Positions 1-8,691 of a stretch of 64,000 nt of DNA are shown piece by piece. The stretch comes from Gillisia hiemivivida (GTDB lineage: Bacteria; Bacteroidota; Bacteroidia; Flavobacteriales; Flavobacteriaceae). The translations under genes and the position numbers were made by a program. The DNA lies in contig NZ_VORY01000001.1 in the NCBI RefSeq assembly GCF_007997295.1, positions 461,730 to 525,729 on the forward strand. The letters run 5' to 3'. Numbering within the stretch: position 1 is the first letter of the stretch; each line of letters opens with the position of its first letter. The notes beneath the pieces are model-generated. The model had not been told where the DNA came from. It saw only the letters and a program-made list of their open reading frames with translations, and did not search any database.

Positions 1-76
1 TCCTATAATTATAAACTAACCTCTATCTTATCTTTCATTTAGAAATATTTATTTTAGACAGCCACAAACTAATTCT

Positions 77-775
77 TCATCCTTTTTCTTTTGGATTGAA
101 GACCAGAAATACGGGTTTTCCAATTACTCCTGCTCTATTCATAGCCTCCTTTAATTTGGCATCTTCTACAAAAGTTTTATGATCTTCTAAAGAGTCCCAT
201 TGGTTCATTACATAGACCCATTTAGAACTCCCATTAATGGTTCCTACCTCATAACTCACTTCCTTAAACTCTTTTCGAGTGCGTTCAAAGTCATCAAAAA
301 CTCTTTTCCACTTATCATAATCTTCTACTTCATGATAAATTACACCAGTGATCTTATTATCTAAAAATTTGCTTCCTTCTAATTGGTTTAAATAAAGAAA
401 GGTTGGAGCTTCGCTAACTCCCGCTTCATTCATTTTATCTTTTAAGACTGTGGTTTCCTTGAATTTATTATAGTGATCTTTAGATTTCCAGGTACTAAGT
501 ACATATACTGTGTTGGGCTTGTCATCCAAAAGTCCGACCTCATAGCTTAATTCACCATTTGATTCTCGTACTGGTTGAAATTCATCGAAGGCTTTTTTCC
601 ATAGATCATAATCATTCACCCTATGATAGATCAAAGACTTGGCTGTGTTCTCCGTTAAAACAGCATTCTCAAACTCGCTATTTGAGGCCCCTTTTATGTC
701 GGGATTCTTCCAAGCTATTAGAACCATTGAAAATATTAAAGTAAGTACCGATAAAGCGGGTGTTTTGATTCCCAT
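77..775 (-). CDS. Membrane-anchored protein with two tandem ABM-like (dimeric alpha/beta barrel) domains
   Basis: The 232-residue protein has an N-terminal hydrophobic segment (about residues 7-22), a probable signal anchor. Two repeated domains follow (about 45-130 and 142-228). They share the pattern IYH-V-DYD-WK--FD-F, then SYEVG, a W in the third strand, and NRAGV/NEAGV before a last strand. This pattern fits the ferredoxin-like fold of antibiotic-biosynthesis-monooxygenase relatives. The duplication within one chain could give an internal pseudo-dimer, since the family normally works as dimers. I see no cofactor motif, and the function is unknown. It lies divergent from the next gene. 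The start at 775 gives a sensible signal segment. Confidence 0.7.
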   Translation of the reverse strand: MGIKTPALSVLTLIFSMVLIAWKNPDIKGASNSEFENAVLTENTAKSLIYHRVNDYDLWKKAFDEFQPVRESNGELSYEVGLLDDKPNTVYVLSTWKSKDHYNKFKETTVLKDKMNEAGVSEAPTFLYLNQLEGSKFLDNKITGVIYHEVEDYDKWKRVFDDFERTRKEFKEVSYEVGTINGSSKWVYVMNQWDSLEDHKTFVEDAKLKEAMNRAGVIGKPVFLVFNPKEKG

Positions 776-1088
776 AATTTCTAAATTTTAAAGTTGGATC
801 TTTTTGAAATTATAACACAAAAAAACCTTTTTTGGGGGAGGAGGGAACAAGGGAGGACAGTGAAAAAGTGAACAACAAAAATACAAAAAAAACAAAAGTA
901 TTTGAATATCAGATAGTTAAAATTTATCTGAAACCTTTTAAAACTTCTGAATTTAGGAATGCTTAATAATAATGGGGAGCTTGTTGAATATTTTCCCTCT
1001 GTATATTCAGAAAATAGAATTGATGTCTGAATTTGTTTATTATTTAGCGCTAATAGGTCTTTCTAAGACTTTTCCCTATATTTATTTC
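776..1088. other. Intergenic gap, no gene seen
   Basis: This 313-bp divergent gap is A-rich, with a short G-rich tract around 833-855. I found no RNA gene, repeat or convincing coding frame. It presumably carries promoters for the two flanking divergent genes, but no clear TTTG/TAnnTTTG pair was identified. Confidence 0.4.
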
Positions 1089-1436
1089 ATGCAAAAAGCT
1101 TGTCCAGAATGTGGAGAGAAAATAGTTGGGAGAACAGATAAGAAATTCTGTAGTGACTATTGTAGGAATGCGTATAATAATAAGATAAATAAGGACTCTA
1201 CCAACCTTGTTAGAAATGTAAATAACCTGCTTCGTAAAAATTACAGGATCCTACAGGAATTAAATCCTACAGATAAAACCAAAACCACTAAATCAAAATT
1301 ATTAGCTAAAGGTTTTAATTTTGAATATTTTACTAGTATTTACACCACCAAGACTGGGACCGTATATTATTTTGTATACGATCTGGGATATTTGCCTTTA
1401 GAGAGCGATTATTACGCTTTGGTAAAACGAAATTAG
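1089..1436 (+). CDS. Small zinc-ribbon protein
   Basis: The 115-residue protein opens with CPEC (Cys5, Cys8) and CSDYC (Cys21, Cys25), a four-cysteine treble-clef or zinc-ribbon arrangement like DUF2116-type proteins. The rest is a basic helical stretch and a short beta-rich C-terminus. The open frame extends upstream to 972, but the ATG at 1089 places the zinc ribbon at the N-terminus as in relatives, and the upstream residues look like translated leader. It converges on the CBS gene with a 4-bp overlap. Nucleic-acid binding is a reasonable guess; no specific role can be assigned. Confidence 0.7.
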   Translation: MQKACPECGEKIVGRTDKKFCSDYCRNAYNNKINKDSTNLVRNVNNLLRKNYRILQELNPTDKTKTTKSKLLAKGFNFEYFTSIYTTKTGTVYYFVYDLGYLPLESDYYALVKRN

Positions 1437-1900
1437 CAATGCCAATTTTGTGCTCTTAATTTCATTGCGGCACATAAGATATCTTTTCTGCTAATCTGCC
1501 CTATCAACTTTCCGTTTTCAATAATAGGAAATCTTCTACAATCATGTTTATAGAAAAGAGAAGCGCAATCAAAAATATTTACATTTTTATCTATGGTTGG
1601 TACATTGGTTTCCATAAATTCTTCCACTCTTTTATCGCCAATTGGCATGTTGTAGTATCTGCTTTCAGAAATTTGTTTCATACAATCGCCATCAGAGATC
1701 ACCCCAATAAGCTCGTTTTGATCATTAACCACAGGAGCCCCGGAGATCTTAAATTTCATAAGTGTTTCAATTACCATTCTTAGTGGATCTTCTTTTTTGA
1801 AGGTTATTAATGAATGACACATATAGTCTTCCACCAAAATTGGTGCACTCTGTAATTTTTCGGGTTCCGCCCTTTTTCCTTGAAAACTTTTAATCCCCAT
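1433..1900 (-). CDS. CBS-domain pair protein
   Basis: The 155-residue protein consists almost entirely of two CBS motifs (about residues 25-80 and 90-148), recognisable from the GAPVV--Q-ELIGVISDGD and RRFPII-NGKLIGQISRKDI patterns. Such stand-alone CBS pairs bind adenine nucleotides and act as energy or redox sensors on partner proteins. No partner is evident here. The neighbours are a convergent zinc-ribbon gene and a divergent peptidase. The start at 1900 is an ATG and fits the family length. Confidence 0.85.
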   Translation of the reverse strand: MGIKSFQGKRAEPEKLQSAPILVEDYMCHSLITFKKEDPLRMVIETLMKFKISGAPVVNDQNELIGVISDGDCMKQISESRYYNMPIGDKRVEEFMETNVPTIDKNVNIFDCASLFYKHDCRRFPIIENGKLIGQISRKDILCAAMKLRAQNWHC

Positions 1901-2027
1901 AGTCCTAAGTTTTAGATTATTAAGACTTTAATATAGTCAATTTCTTCGCCTTTTGAAACCAGAGACATATATTTATTTTATTCAGCTTATCTTATTTATA
2001 TTTAAACCGCCAATACTTCTTTCTATT

Positions 2028-4355
2028 ATGCTGAAAAAACTGTCTCCGCTTTTAATACTCATTCTTTTACCTTTAATCATCTGGTTTCTTTTTTATTCTA
2101 GTATGCCTAGAACTATATCTGAAGCAGAACTGCCACTCACAGAATTTTCTACCACTCGGGCTTTTAAGCATGTGGAGGAAATTTCCAAAAAGCCTCATTT
2201 TGTTGGAAGCCCTGAACATAGTTTGGTAAGAAATTATATTGTGAGAACCTTACAAGATCTGGAATTGGAAGTGCAAACTCAAGAGGGTTATAGCTTAACT
2301 AATAGAGGAATGCTCACCAGACCACAAAATATTTTGGCCAGAATTAAAGGAACTGAAGATGGAAAAGCCCTTTTATTAATGTCTCATTACGATTCTGCTG
2401 GACATTCTTCTTTTGGAGCCAGTGATGCAGGCAGCGGGGTAGCAACTATTTTGGAAGGTGTTCGTGCTTTACTAGCGGATGGTAGCTCACCTAAAAATGA
2501 TATTATTATTCTATTTACAGATGCTGAAGAACTTGGACTCAATGGTGCCGAGTTGTTTGTAAATGAACATCCTTGGGCGAAAGAAGTGGGACTTGCACTT
2601 AATTTTGAAGCCCGGGGGAGTGGAGGGAATTCTTTTATGTTATTGGAAACAAATAGTGGGAACTCTAAGCTTATTCAAGATTTTATAAAGGCAAACCCTA
2701 AATTTCCGGTAACCAATTCCTTGGCATATAGCATCTATAAAATGCTTCCAAATGATACAGATCTCACCGTTTTACGAGAACAAGGAAATATCAACGGTTT
2801 TAATTTTGCATTTATAGACGATCATTTCGATTATCATTCTGCTAATGATATTCCAGCGAATTTGGATAATGAAACACTGGCTCATCAAGGAAGTTATCTT
2901 ATGCCGTTACTTGCGTTTTTTAAAGATGCAGATCTAGTAAGTTTTGATTCTGAAGAAGATCTCATCTATTTCAATTTACCAATGGGAGAGATGGTGAGCT
3001 ATCCTTTTTCTTGGATTTTACCAATGTTAATTATAGGTTTTTTATTATTTTTTGCGGTTGTTCTGTTTGGAATTCATAAAAGAAAACTGCTGCCAAAAAG
3101 AATTTTGAAAGCAGCGATACCTTTTCTTATAAGCTTAATAGGCTCTGGAGTTTTAGTGTTTCTGGTTTGGAAGTTCTGCATGATTATCTATCCAGAATAT
3201 GGAGAAATGTTGAATGGCTTTACCTATAATGGCTATTATTATATAGCTTTTGGAATATTTTTGAGCTTGGCGATAAGTTTTTATATGTATCATTATATGA
3301 ACAAAAAGGAGGATCAGGCAAGTGTTTTTGTTTTTCCGCTTTTCTTCTGGCTGCTAATATGTGGGCTTACGGCTTTCTATTTAAAAGGTGCAGCTTATTT
3401 TATTATCCCAGGATTCTTTGGCATTGTACAACTCTGGGTTATGATCCGCCAGAAAAGGCCGAATTTATTTTTAATGTTGCTTTTAAGTCTGCCGGCTTTA
3501 GTTTTAATTCTCCCTTTTATATCTAGTTTTCCCGTGGCATTGGGACTTAAGATCTTATTCGTAGCAGGAATATTAGCAGTCTTGTTATTCTCCTTATTTC
3601 TACCTGTTTTTGGGTATTTTAAATTTAAAAAGACATTATCGGCCTTATTAGGTTTAGGTGCGATCACGATGCTTATTATTGCTCATTTTAATTCAGATTT
3701 TAATGAAGAGCGACCTAGACCAGATAGTTTGGTATATGTATTAGATGAAGATAACAATACTGCAAGTTGGAATTCTTACGATCTTAAATTAGACGATTGG
3801 AATAAAGAGTATTTTGGAGATGACCCGAGCAAATCTGAAATCACAGCTAATGATTTTGAAAGTAAATATGGTTCAGGTTTTAAATACAAAGCACCAGCGC
3901 CGGTAGTAAATATTTCTTCGCCGGGAGTTATTTATAAAGAAATAAATAACGAAGATTCGCTCAGCAATTCCAGTAGTTATATTTTAAAGATCGCTCCAAA
4001 TAGAAAGGTGAATAGAATGGAATTATTTTTAAATAGTTCTTATAATTTTGAAAATTACACCGTTAATGGTTTGGAAGCAGATGCTATAAAGTCTGGCAAA
4101 GAAAAGTTTCATGTATTTAAGAAAAGATGGAGTAATAGATTACTGACTTATCATGCTGCCAATTCCGATACATTACGTATTATTTTTACAACCAAGGAAA
4201 AGACTCCGCCGGAAATTGTTCTATATGAAAGCAGTTATGATTTGTTGGATAATACAGACTTGAAAGTAAAAAAGAGAGATAAAACTAAGATGCCGAAACC
4301 TTTTGTGCTGAACGATGCTGTGATCCTTAAAAAGACAATTAAGTTTGAGCAATAG
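2028..4355 (+). CDS. M28 family metallopeptidase with multi-pass membrane C-terminal half
   Basis: From the ATG at 2028 the protein has 775 residues. An N-terminal membrane helix (about 5-22) is followed by an M28 aminopeptidase domain (about 45-300) with zinc ligands in SHYDS (His120, Asp122), the SDAGSGVA segment and the catalytic TDAEELGLNGAELF stretch. A membrane region with about eight or nine helices follows (about 320-590), then a soluble beta-rich C-terminal domain. This resembles the ERMP1/Fxna-like architecture, with the peptidase domain outside the cytoplasm. The frame is open from 1953, but the MLKKLSPLL start gives a normal signal anchor. Confidence 0.85.
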   Translation: MLKKLSPLLILILLPLIIWFLFYSSMPRTISEAELPLTEFSTTRAFKHVEEISKKPHFVGSPEHSLVRNYIVRTLQDLELEVQTQEGYSLTNRGMLTRPQNILARIKGTEDGKALLLMSHYDSAGHSSFGASDAGSGVATILEGVRALLADGSSPKNDIIILFTDAEELGLNGAELFVNEHPWAKEVGLALNFEARGSGGNSFMLLETNSGNSKLIQDFIKANPKFPVTNSLAYSIYKMLPNDTDLTVLREQGNINGFNFAFIDDHFDYHSANDIPANLDNETLAHQGSYLMPLLAFFKDADLVSFDSEEDLIYFNLPMGEMVSYPFSWILPMLIIGFLLFFAVVLFGIHKRKLLPKRILKAAIPFLISLIGSGVLVFLVWKFCMIIYPEYGEMLNGFTYNGYYYIAFGIFLSLAISFYMYHYMNKKEDQASVFVFPLFFWLLICGLTAFYLKGAAYFIIPGFFGIVQLWVMIRQKRPNLFLMLLLSLPALVLILPFISSFPVALGLKILFVAGILAVLLFSLFLPVFGYFKFKKTLSALLGLGAITMLIIAHFNSDFNEERPRPDSLVYVLDEDNNTASWNSYDLKLDDWNKEYFGDDPSKSEITANDFESKYGSGFKYKAPAPVVNISSPGVIYKEINNEDSLSNSSSYILKIAPNRKVNRMELFLNSSYNFENYTVNGLEADAIKSGKEKFHVFKKRWSNRLLTYHAANSDTLRIIFTTKEKTPPEIVLYESSYDLLDNTDLKVKKRDKTKMPKPFVLNDAVILKKTIKFEQ

Positions 4356-4440
4356 GCGACTTCGACAAGCTACCATTGACGTAATTCCAAGAATCTGGAA
4401 TACACTCCCTCTGGTCGGTAAAGATCTGTTTAATTTTTAA

Positions 4441-4642
4441 GATTGTTCATTTTTTTGCGTGTCCAAAAAAACGAACCAAAAAAAGGACACTTTTTTGTAG
4501 GTGTTTCCAATTATGCTGCCGCATAATTAGAACCGTACTTCCACGGCTAAATTTTCTCCAAGGCTTCGAAAATTTTACGCCGTGGAACTACTACACTTGC
4601 AAAAAAGAATTTCTTAAGAAGATAAACCTACTAGGAACAATC
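4441..4642. repeat. Nested palindromic (foldback/MITE-like) element
   Basis: Several inverted repeats are nested around one centre. GATTGTTC (4441-4448) pairs with GAACAATC (4635-4642). A 15-bp outer arm at 4490-4504 matches 4593-4607 at 13 of 15 positions. TTCCACGGC (4539-4547) pairs with GCCGTGGAA (4579-4587), extended inward by an A/T stem. AATTATGC/GCATAATT forms a separate hairpin at 4509-4528. A further GTGTCC/GGACAC hairpin at 4459-4490 is followed by six T and could terminate transcription from the upstream peptidase gene. There is no open frame inside. Confidence 0.55.
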
Positions 4643-4763
4643 ATATGTCAAAACCTCCGCTAGATAATTTTTTTTATCACAGGTCTCAGTCTGACAGAAT
4701 TAGTTTTTAAAACAATTAGGATATATTTAGAGGCGAACCATTCATCGAGAAGATCGAAGATTG

Positions 4764-4917
4764 TCACGCTGAGGTTGTCGAAGTGTGATTAGTAATTCAG
4801 CTGCAGTTATTAAAATCAGTTCTGCTTAGCAAGCAATTAAATTTTAGCAGGCTAATATAAATAAAGTAATCTTTGAATTAACCATAAATAGCATCACGCT
4901 GAGATTGTCGAAGCGTA
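4764..4917 (+). repeat. Two REP-like copies, TCACGCTGAG-TTGTCGAAG type
   Basis: Copies at 4764-4788 and 4894-4917 share the core TCACGCTGAGRTTGTCGAAG and are weakly palindromic (TCACGCT against AGTGTGA). A related inverted copy with CTTCGACAAGC lies near 4357-4381. They look like members of a dispersed intergenic repeat family. Confidence 0.5.
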
Positions 4918-4938
4918 AATTATAATCGAAAAAGAAAC

Positions 4939-5745
4939 ATGAATATTTCAATATTAGGATGTGGTTGGTTGGGACTGCCACTTGGAAAGAAATTAATTGA
5001 AGCTGGTCATATAGTTAAGGGTTCTACTACCAGTAGAGATAAGATTAATTTGCTCTCTTCGGAAGGAATTATTCCTTATAAAATTCAGCTTTTTGAAGAA
5101 GGAGTGCAAGGAGATATGACTTCTTTTTTAAAGGATTCTGAAGTGCTTATTATTGATATCCCGCCGGGATTACGAAAAGATCCGGAAGTGAATTTTGTTG
5201 GAAAAATAGGCCGACTTAAATCATATATCCAAAAATCTGATATCAAAAAAGTGCTTTTTGTGAGTGCAACCTCGGTGTATGAAGATGGGAATGATTTCCC
5301 GGTGTACACAGAAGAAGATTCTGCAAATGGTACTGCTGAAAATGCCATTCAGCTAAAAGGGGCAGAGATGCTTTTAAGGGATTCAGAAAGATATGTTACT
5401 AGCATAATTAGATTTGGTGGATTGCTAGGTCCAGGAAGACATCCTGTAAATTATCTTTCTGGCAAATCTGATTTAAAAGATCCAGAGGCACCAGTGAATC
5501 TTATTCATTTGGAAGATTGTATAGGCATCATTTCAGCAATTTTAGAAAAGGAAGCTTGGGGAGAAACCTTTCATGGAGTTTATCCAGATCATCCAACTCG
5601 CAAAGATTATTATTGTAGCACCGCCGTAGAAAAAGGGTTGGCCAGCATGAGTTTTAAAGAGGATACTGTGTCTAAAGGAAAAGTGATTTCTTCCAATGTG
5701 TTGCAAAAGGAACTTCAATATGAGTTTGTTCAAAATATTTGGTAA
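4939..5745 (+). CDS. NAD(P)-binding SDR/epimerase-like protein (YeeZ-like)
   Basis: The 268-residue protein starts with a Rossmann glycine motif, GCGWLGLPLG (about residues 7-16). It has VLFVSATSVYED (an SDR serine segment), SIIRFGGLLGPGRHP in the middle and LIHLEDCIGII towards the end. The overall order matches YeeZ-type atypical extended SDRs, whose substrates are largely unknown. The YxxxK active-site motif is not obvious, as is usual in this branch. It is preceded by the repeat-rich gap and followed by a purine-rich simple repeat. A dehydrogenase or epimerase function is inferred from fold only. Confidence 0.75.
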   Translation: MNISILGCGWLGLPLGKKLIEAGHIVKGSTTSRDKINLLSSEGIIPYKIQLFEEGVQGDMTSFLKDSEVLIIDIPPGLRKDPEVNFVGKIGRLKSYIQKSDIKKVLFVSATSVYEDGNDFPVYTEEDSANGTAENAIQLKGAEMLLRDSERYVTSIIRFGGLLGPGRHPVNYLSGKSDLKDPEAPVNLIHLEDCIGIISAILEKEAWGETFHGVYPDHPTRKDYYCSTAVEKGLASMSFKEDTVSKGKVISSNVLQKELQYEFVQNIW

Positions 5746-5752
5746 TGCTAAG

Positions 5753-5826
5753 GTGAAAGAGTGAAAGAGTGAAGTAGTGAAGAAGTGAAAGAGTTAAAAA
5801 ATTAGGGAGTGAAACAGTGAAGCGGT
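5753..5826 (+). repeat. Degenerate short tandem repeat, GTGAARNAGTGAA type
   Basis: The stretch consists of imperfect repeats of GTGAAAGA and GTGAAGTA with a period of 7-9 bp, giving a strongly purine-biased strand directly after the SDR stop codon. The rest of the gap to 6099 is AT-rich. An imperfect inverted pair, CTTAGTTC near 5873 and GAACTAAG near 5961, is also present. Confidence 0.45.
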
Positions 5827-6099
5827 GGTACAAAAATTTAAATCTAATAAATAATATATTAAGAACAATCTACTTAGTTCAGAATCCTTGATTTTTTGCA
5901 TTTTTAGGAGTAAACCTAGAATCGGTTTCTGAGCTTTACTGGAAACAACTACTTAAAAAAGAACTAAGCTAAAGTAGAATTTTGTCATGATTTTAAATTT
6001 ATCTTCTGAATATACCTAATATTCAGTATTTTATATCCGTTTTCTACAATAATTGTGAGCTTACATTTAAAAACTTTACATTTAATAAAATTTATGCTT

Positions 6100-7734
6100 A
6101 TGAAAAATATTATACCTCTTTTACTATTATTTCTTCTATTCGTTGGTTGTAATTCTAATACTAAAGACATGGATACTTCTACGATTCAAGTAGATTCAAT
6201 GACAATTGGGAATTCTATTAAAATACTGGCTTCAGACGATTTTCAAGGAAGAAAACCATTTACTGAAGGTGAAGAAAAAACAACCGCTTATTTGAAAGAA
6301 CAATTTTCAAAACTTGGGCTGCAACCCGGCAATGGCGATAGCTATTTTCAGGAAGTTCCTATGGTTGCAATTACCGGCACCCCTTCAGAAAAAATGAAGA
6401 TCTCTGGAAATAGTAAGAACATAGAGCTACAGTATTTTGAAGATTTTGTTGCGGTAACACGAAAAACCGATAGTGTTGTAGAATTAAATAATTCAGAACT
6501 GGTATTTGCAGGGTATGGGATTGTGGCTCCCGAATATGGCTGGAACGATTACAAGGGAATTGACTGGAAAGGTAAAACTGCAGTAGTCTTAGTAAACGAT
6601 CCCGGATTTGAATCTCAGGATTCTACTGTGTTTAAAGGGAACACTATGACCTATTATGGTCGTTGGACTTATAAATACGAAGAGGCCGCCCGGCAAGGTG
6701 CTGCGGGACTTCTAATAATTCACGATACCAAACCAGCTTCATACGGGTGGAATGTGGTGCAATCCAGTTGGAGCGGGTCTAAATTATCCTTATTAAGTGA
6801 TGCCCCCAAAATAGATGTTAGAGGGTGGATTACCCAAGAAGCAACGGAAAAGATTTTTAAAGCTGCTGGTATGGGCGATAAAAATTATAAAGAAATGGCC
6901 ATGAACAAAGACTTTAAACCAGTATCTCTTGGTTTAAACGTATCGGTAAGTATTCAAAATAAAGTTAAAAAAGATGTTTCCAAAAATGTAGTAGCACTGC
7001 TACCAGGAACCAACAGAAAAGATGAATATATAATTTATTCGGCTCATTGGGATCATCTTGGGATTGGAAGACCCGTAGATGGTGATTCTATATACAATGG
7101 AGCAGTAGATAATGCATCCGGGATTGCAGCTATGTTAGCAATTGCCGAAGCTTTTACAAAAGATAAAAAACCTGAAAGATCTGTTGTTTTTCTTGCGGTA
7201 ACTGCGGAGGAGCAAGGATTGTTGGGATCCGAATATTATGCTTCTAATCCAATTTACCCACCTGAGAAAACAGTAGCCAATATTAATATAGACGCGTTAT
7301 CAAGCCCCGGTCCGATGAAGGATCTTACTGTTACCGGTTATGGTCAATCTGAAATGGACGAATATGCTAAAGATGCCGCCGATAAACAGGGTAGATATAT
7401 AATTCCTGATCCTGTTCCTGAAAAAGGGTATTTCTTCAGATCAGATCATTTCAGCTTTGCGAAAATCGGCATTCCCGCACTTTATGCCAGCGGTGCTTAT
7501 GAAGATTTTGAGCACGGTAAAGATTTCGTAAAAAAGAGAAATGAAGATTATGAACAGAATAAGTATCATCAACCTTCAGATGAATATGATGCCGATACTT
7601 TTGTTTTAAGCGGAATGCAGTTCGATGCGCAACTTTTGTACACAATTGGGAAAAGATTGTCAAATGAAGATTATTTCCCAAAGTGGTATGATGATAGTGA
7701 GTTTAAAGCCGCAAGACAACAAGGTAAAAATTGA
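6100..7734 (+). CDS. M28 family lipoprotein aminopeptidase with PA domain
   Basis: Starting at the ATG at 6100, the protein has 544 residues with a lipoprotein signal ending in LFVGC (lipid-modified Cys17). A PA-like insert (about 100-220) precedes the M28 catalytic core, with YSAHWDHLGIG (zinc His and Asp), DNASGIAAML (bridging Asp), TAEEQGLLGSEYY (catalytic Glu pair) and RSDHFSF (terminal zinc His region). It should be an outer-membrane or periplasmic-facing aminopeptidase or glutamate carboxypeptidase-like enzyme. The frame continues upstream to 6055, but that extension would bury the signal peptide. All catalytic motifs look intact. Confidence 0.9.
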   Translation: MKNIIPLLLLFLLFVGCNSNTKDMDTSTIQVDSMTIGNSIKILASDDFQGRKPFTEGEEKTTAYLKEQFSKLGLQPGNGDSYFQEVPMVAITGTPSEKMKISGNSKNIELQYFEDFVAVTRKTDSVVELNNSELVFAGYGIVAPEYGWNDYKGIDWKGKTAVVLVNDPGFESQDSTVFKGNTMTYYGRWTYKYEEAARQGAAGLLIIHDTKPASYGWNVVQSSWSGSKLSLLSDAPKIDVRGWITQEATEKIFKAAGMGDKNYKEMAMNKDFKPVSLGLNVSVSIQNKVKKDVSKNVVALLPGTNRKDEYIIYSAHWDHLGIGRPVDGDSIYNGAVDNASGIAAMLAIAEAFTKDKKPERSVVFLAVTAEEQGLLGSEYYASNPIYPPEKTVANINIDALSSPGPMKDLTVTGYGQSEMDEYAKDAADKQGRYIIPDPVPEKGYFFRSDHFSFAKIGIPALYASGAYEDFEHGKDFVKKRNEDYEQNKYHQPSDEYDADTFVLSGMQFDAQLLYTIGKRLSNEDYFPKWYDDSEFKAARQQGKN

Positions 7735-7759
7735 TTGATCTCCATGTTTACTGCAGAGA

Positions 7760-8520
7760 ATAGATTTCTCAATCGCGAAAGTGCTCCTTCGAAATGACAA
7801 TTTGTTGAGCTTGATATTTCCAGTTTGTCATCTCGACCGCAGGGAGAGATCTCAATGAAACAAGATATTTATATTAAAGCAGAGATTTCTCAGTAGCGAA
7901 AATGCTCCTTCGAAATGACAGTTGTTTGAGGCAGATTTTTCTAATTTGTCATCTCGACCATCGGGAGAGATCTCAATAGCACAGATTGTCTCCAGAAAAG
8001 AAGAGATTTCTCAGTCGCGAAACTGCTCTTTCGAAATGACATTTTGATGGTTTTTTTTAGGAATGTCATCTCGAGCCTAGGGAGAGATCTCAAAGGAATT
8101 GGATGTTTATATAAAGAAGAGATTTCTCAGTCGCGAAAATGCTCCTTCGAAATGACAGTTGTTTGAGGCAGATTTTTCTAATTTGTCATCTCGAGCATCG
8201 GGAGAGATCTCAATAGCACAGATTGTCTCCAGAAAAGAAGAGATTTCTCAGTCGCGAAAATGCTCCTTCGAAATGACAGTTGTTTGAGGCAGATTTTTCT
8301 AATTTGTCATCTCGAGCATCGGGAGAGATCTCAATAGCACAGATTGTCTCCAGAAAAGAAGAGATTTCTCAGTCGCTAAAATGCTCTTTCGAAATGACAA
8401 TTTGTTTAGCGAGATATTTCTAGTTTGTCATCTCGACCATGGGGAGAGATCTCAATGAAACTGGATGCAAAAAGTAATGCAGAGATTTCTCAGTCGCGAA
8501 AATGCTCCTTCGAAAAGACA
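7760..8520. repeat. Seven tandem copies of a ~121-bp palindromic unit
   Basis: Unit starts (AGAGATTTCTCAGTCGCGAA) fall near 7760, 7881, 8002, 8118, 8239, 8360 and 8481, giving spacings of 121, 121, 116, 121, 121 and 121 bp. The first copy is diverged and the last is truncated. Each unit has a left arm ending CCTTCGAAATGACA and a right arm beginning TGTCATCTCGA and ending GGGAGAGATCTC, which are inverted versions of each other, so every unit can fold into a hairpin. Units 4 and 5 appear identical over their whole length, which suggests recent duplication. No open frame spans them. Confidence 0.85.
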
Positions 8521-8536
8521 TTTATAATAATATTAG

Positions 8537-8640
8537 AAATCCTGCGAGGGATAGCAGCGGTAGCTCTTAATTGCTTTTGCAATTGGGACTATAGCGAATA
8601 GCCCGACCGCCACGCTTTTTGGCTTGGCGGACGCAGCCAA
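8537..8640. repeat. REP-like structured repeat, GAGGGATAGCAGCGG type
   Basis: The segment carries TGCGAGGGATAGCAGCGG, a small AATTGC/GCAATT hairpin (8569-8584), ATAGCGAATAGCCCGACCGCC and a CCGCCA/TGGCGG pair (8607-8630). I recognise this from memory as a kind of repeat seen in Flavobacteriia intergenic regions; that has not been checked. It is GC-richer than its surroundings. Confidence 0.45.
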
Positions 8641-8642
8641 AG

Positions 8643-8672
8643 AAAAAGGGCCAACATCACTGCGGCCCTTCT
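8643..8672 (-). terminator. Rho-independent terminator of the M13 peptidase gene
   Basis: Arms AAGGGCC (8646-8652) and GGCCCTT (8664-8670) flank an 11-nt loop. On the minus strand the stem runs into a T-rich tail, 20 bp past the stop codon of the peptidase gene. Confidence 0.75.
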
Positions 8673-8691
8673 CTAATTCTAACTCAAAATC

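Larger units (their letters stand above)
4356..4938. other. 583-bp gap packed with foldback and REP-like repeats
   Basis: No coding frame is convincing. The gap holds a nested inverted-repeat element (4441-4642) and three short REP-like motifs related to TCACGCTGAG-TTGTCGAAG: near 4357 (inverted), 4764 and 4894. These are listed separately. Confidence 0.6.

Noticed and set aside
972..1088. N-terminal extension of the zinc-ribbon protein
   Set aside because: The extra residues precede the first CPEC motif, look like translated AT-rich leader, and a good ATG exists at 1089.
4441..4642. Insertion sequence
   Set aside because: There is no transposase frame within or beside it; only a non-autonomous or structured element is supportable.
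7760..8520. CRISPR array
   Set aside because: Repeats are about 121 bp with internal palindromes. There are no unique spacers of uniform length between short repeats, and no cas genes are nearby.
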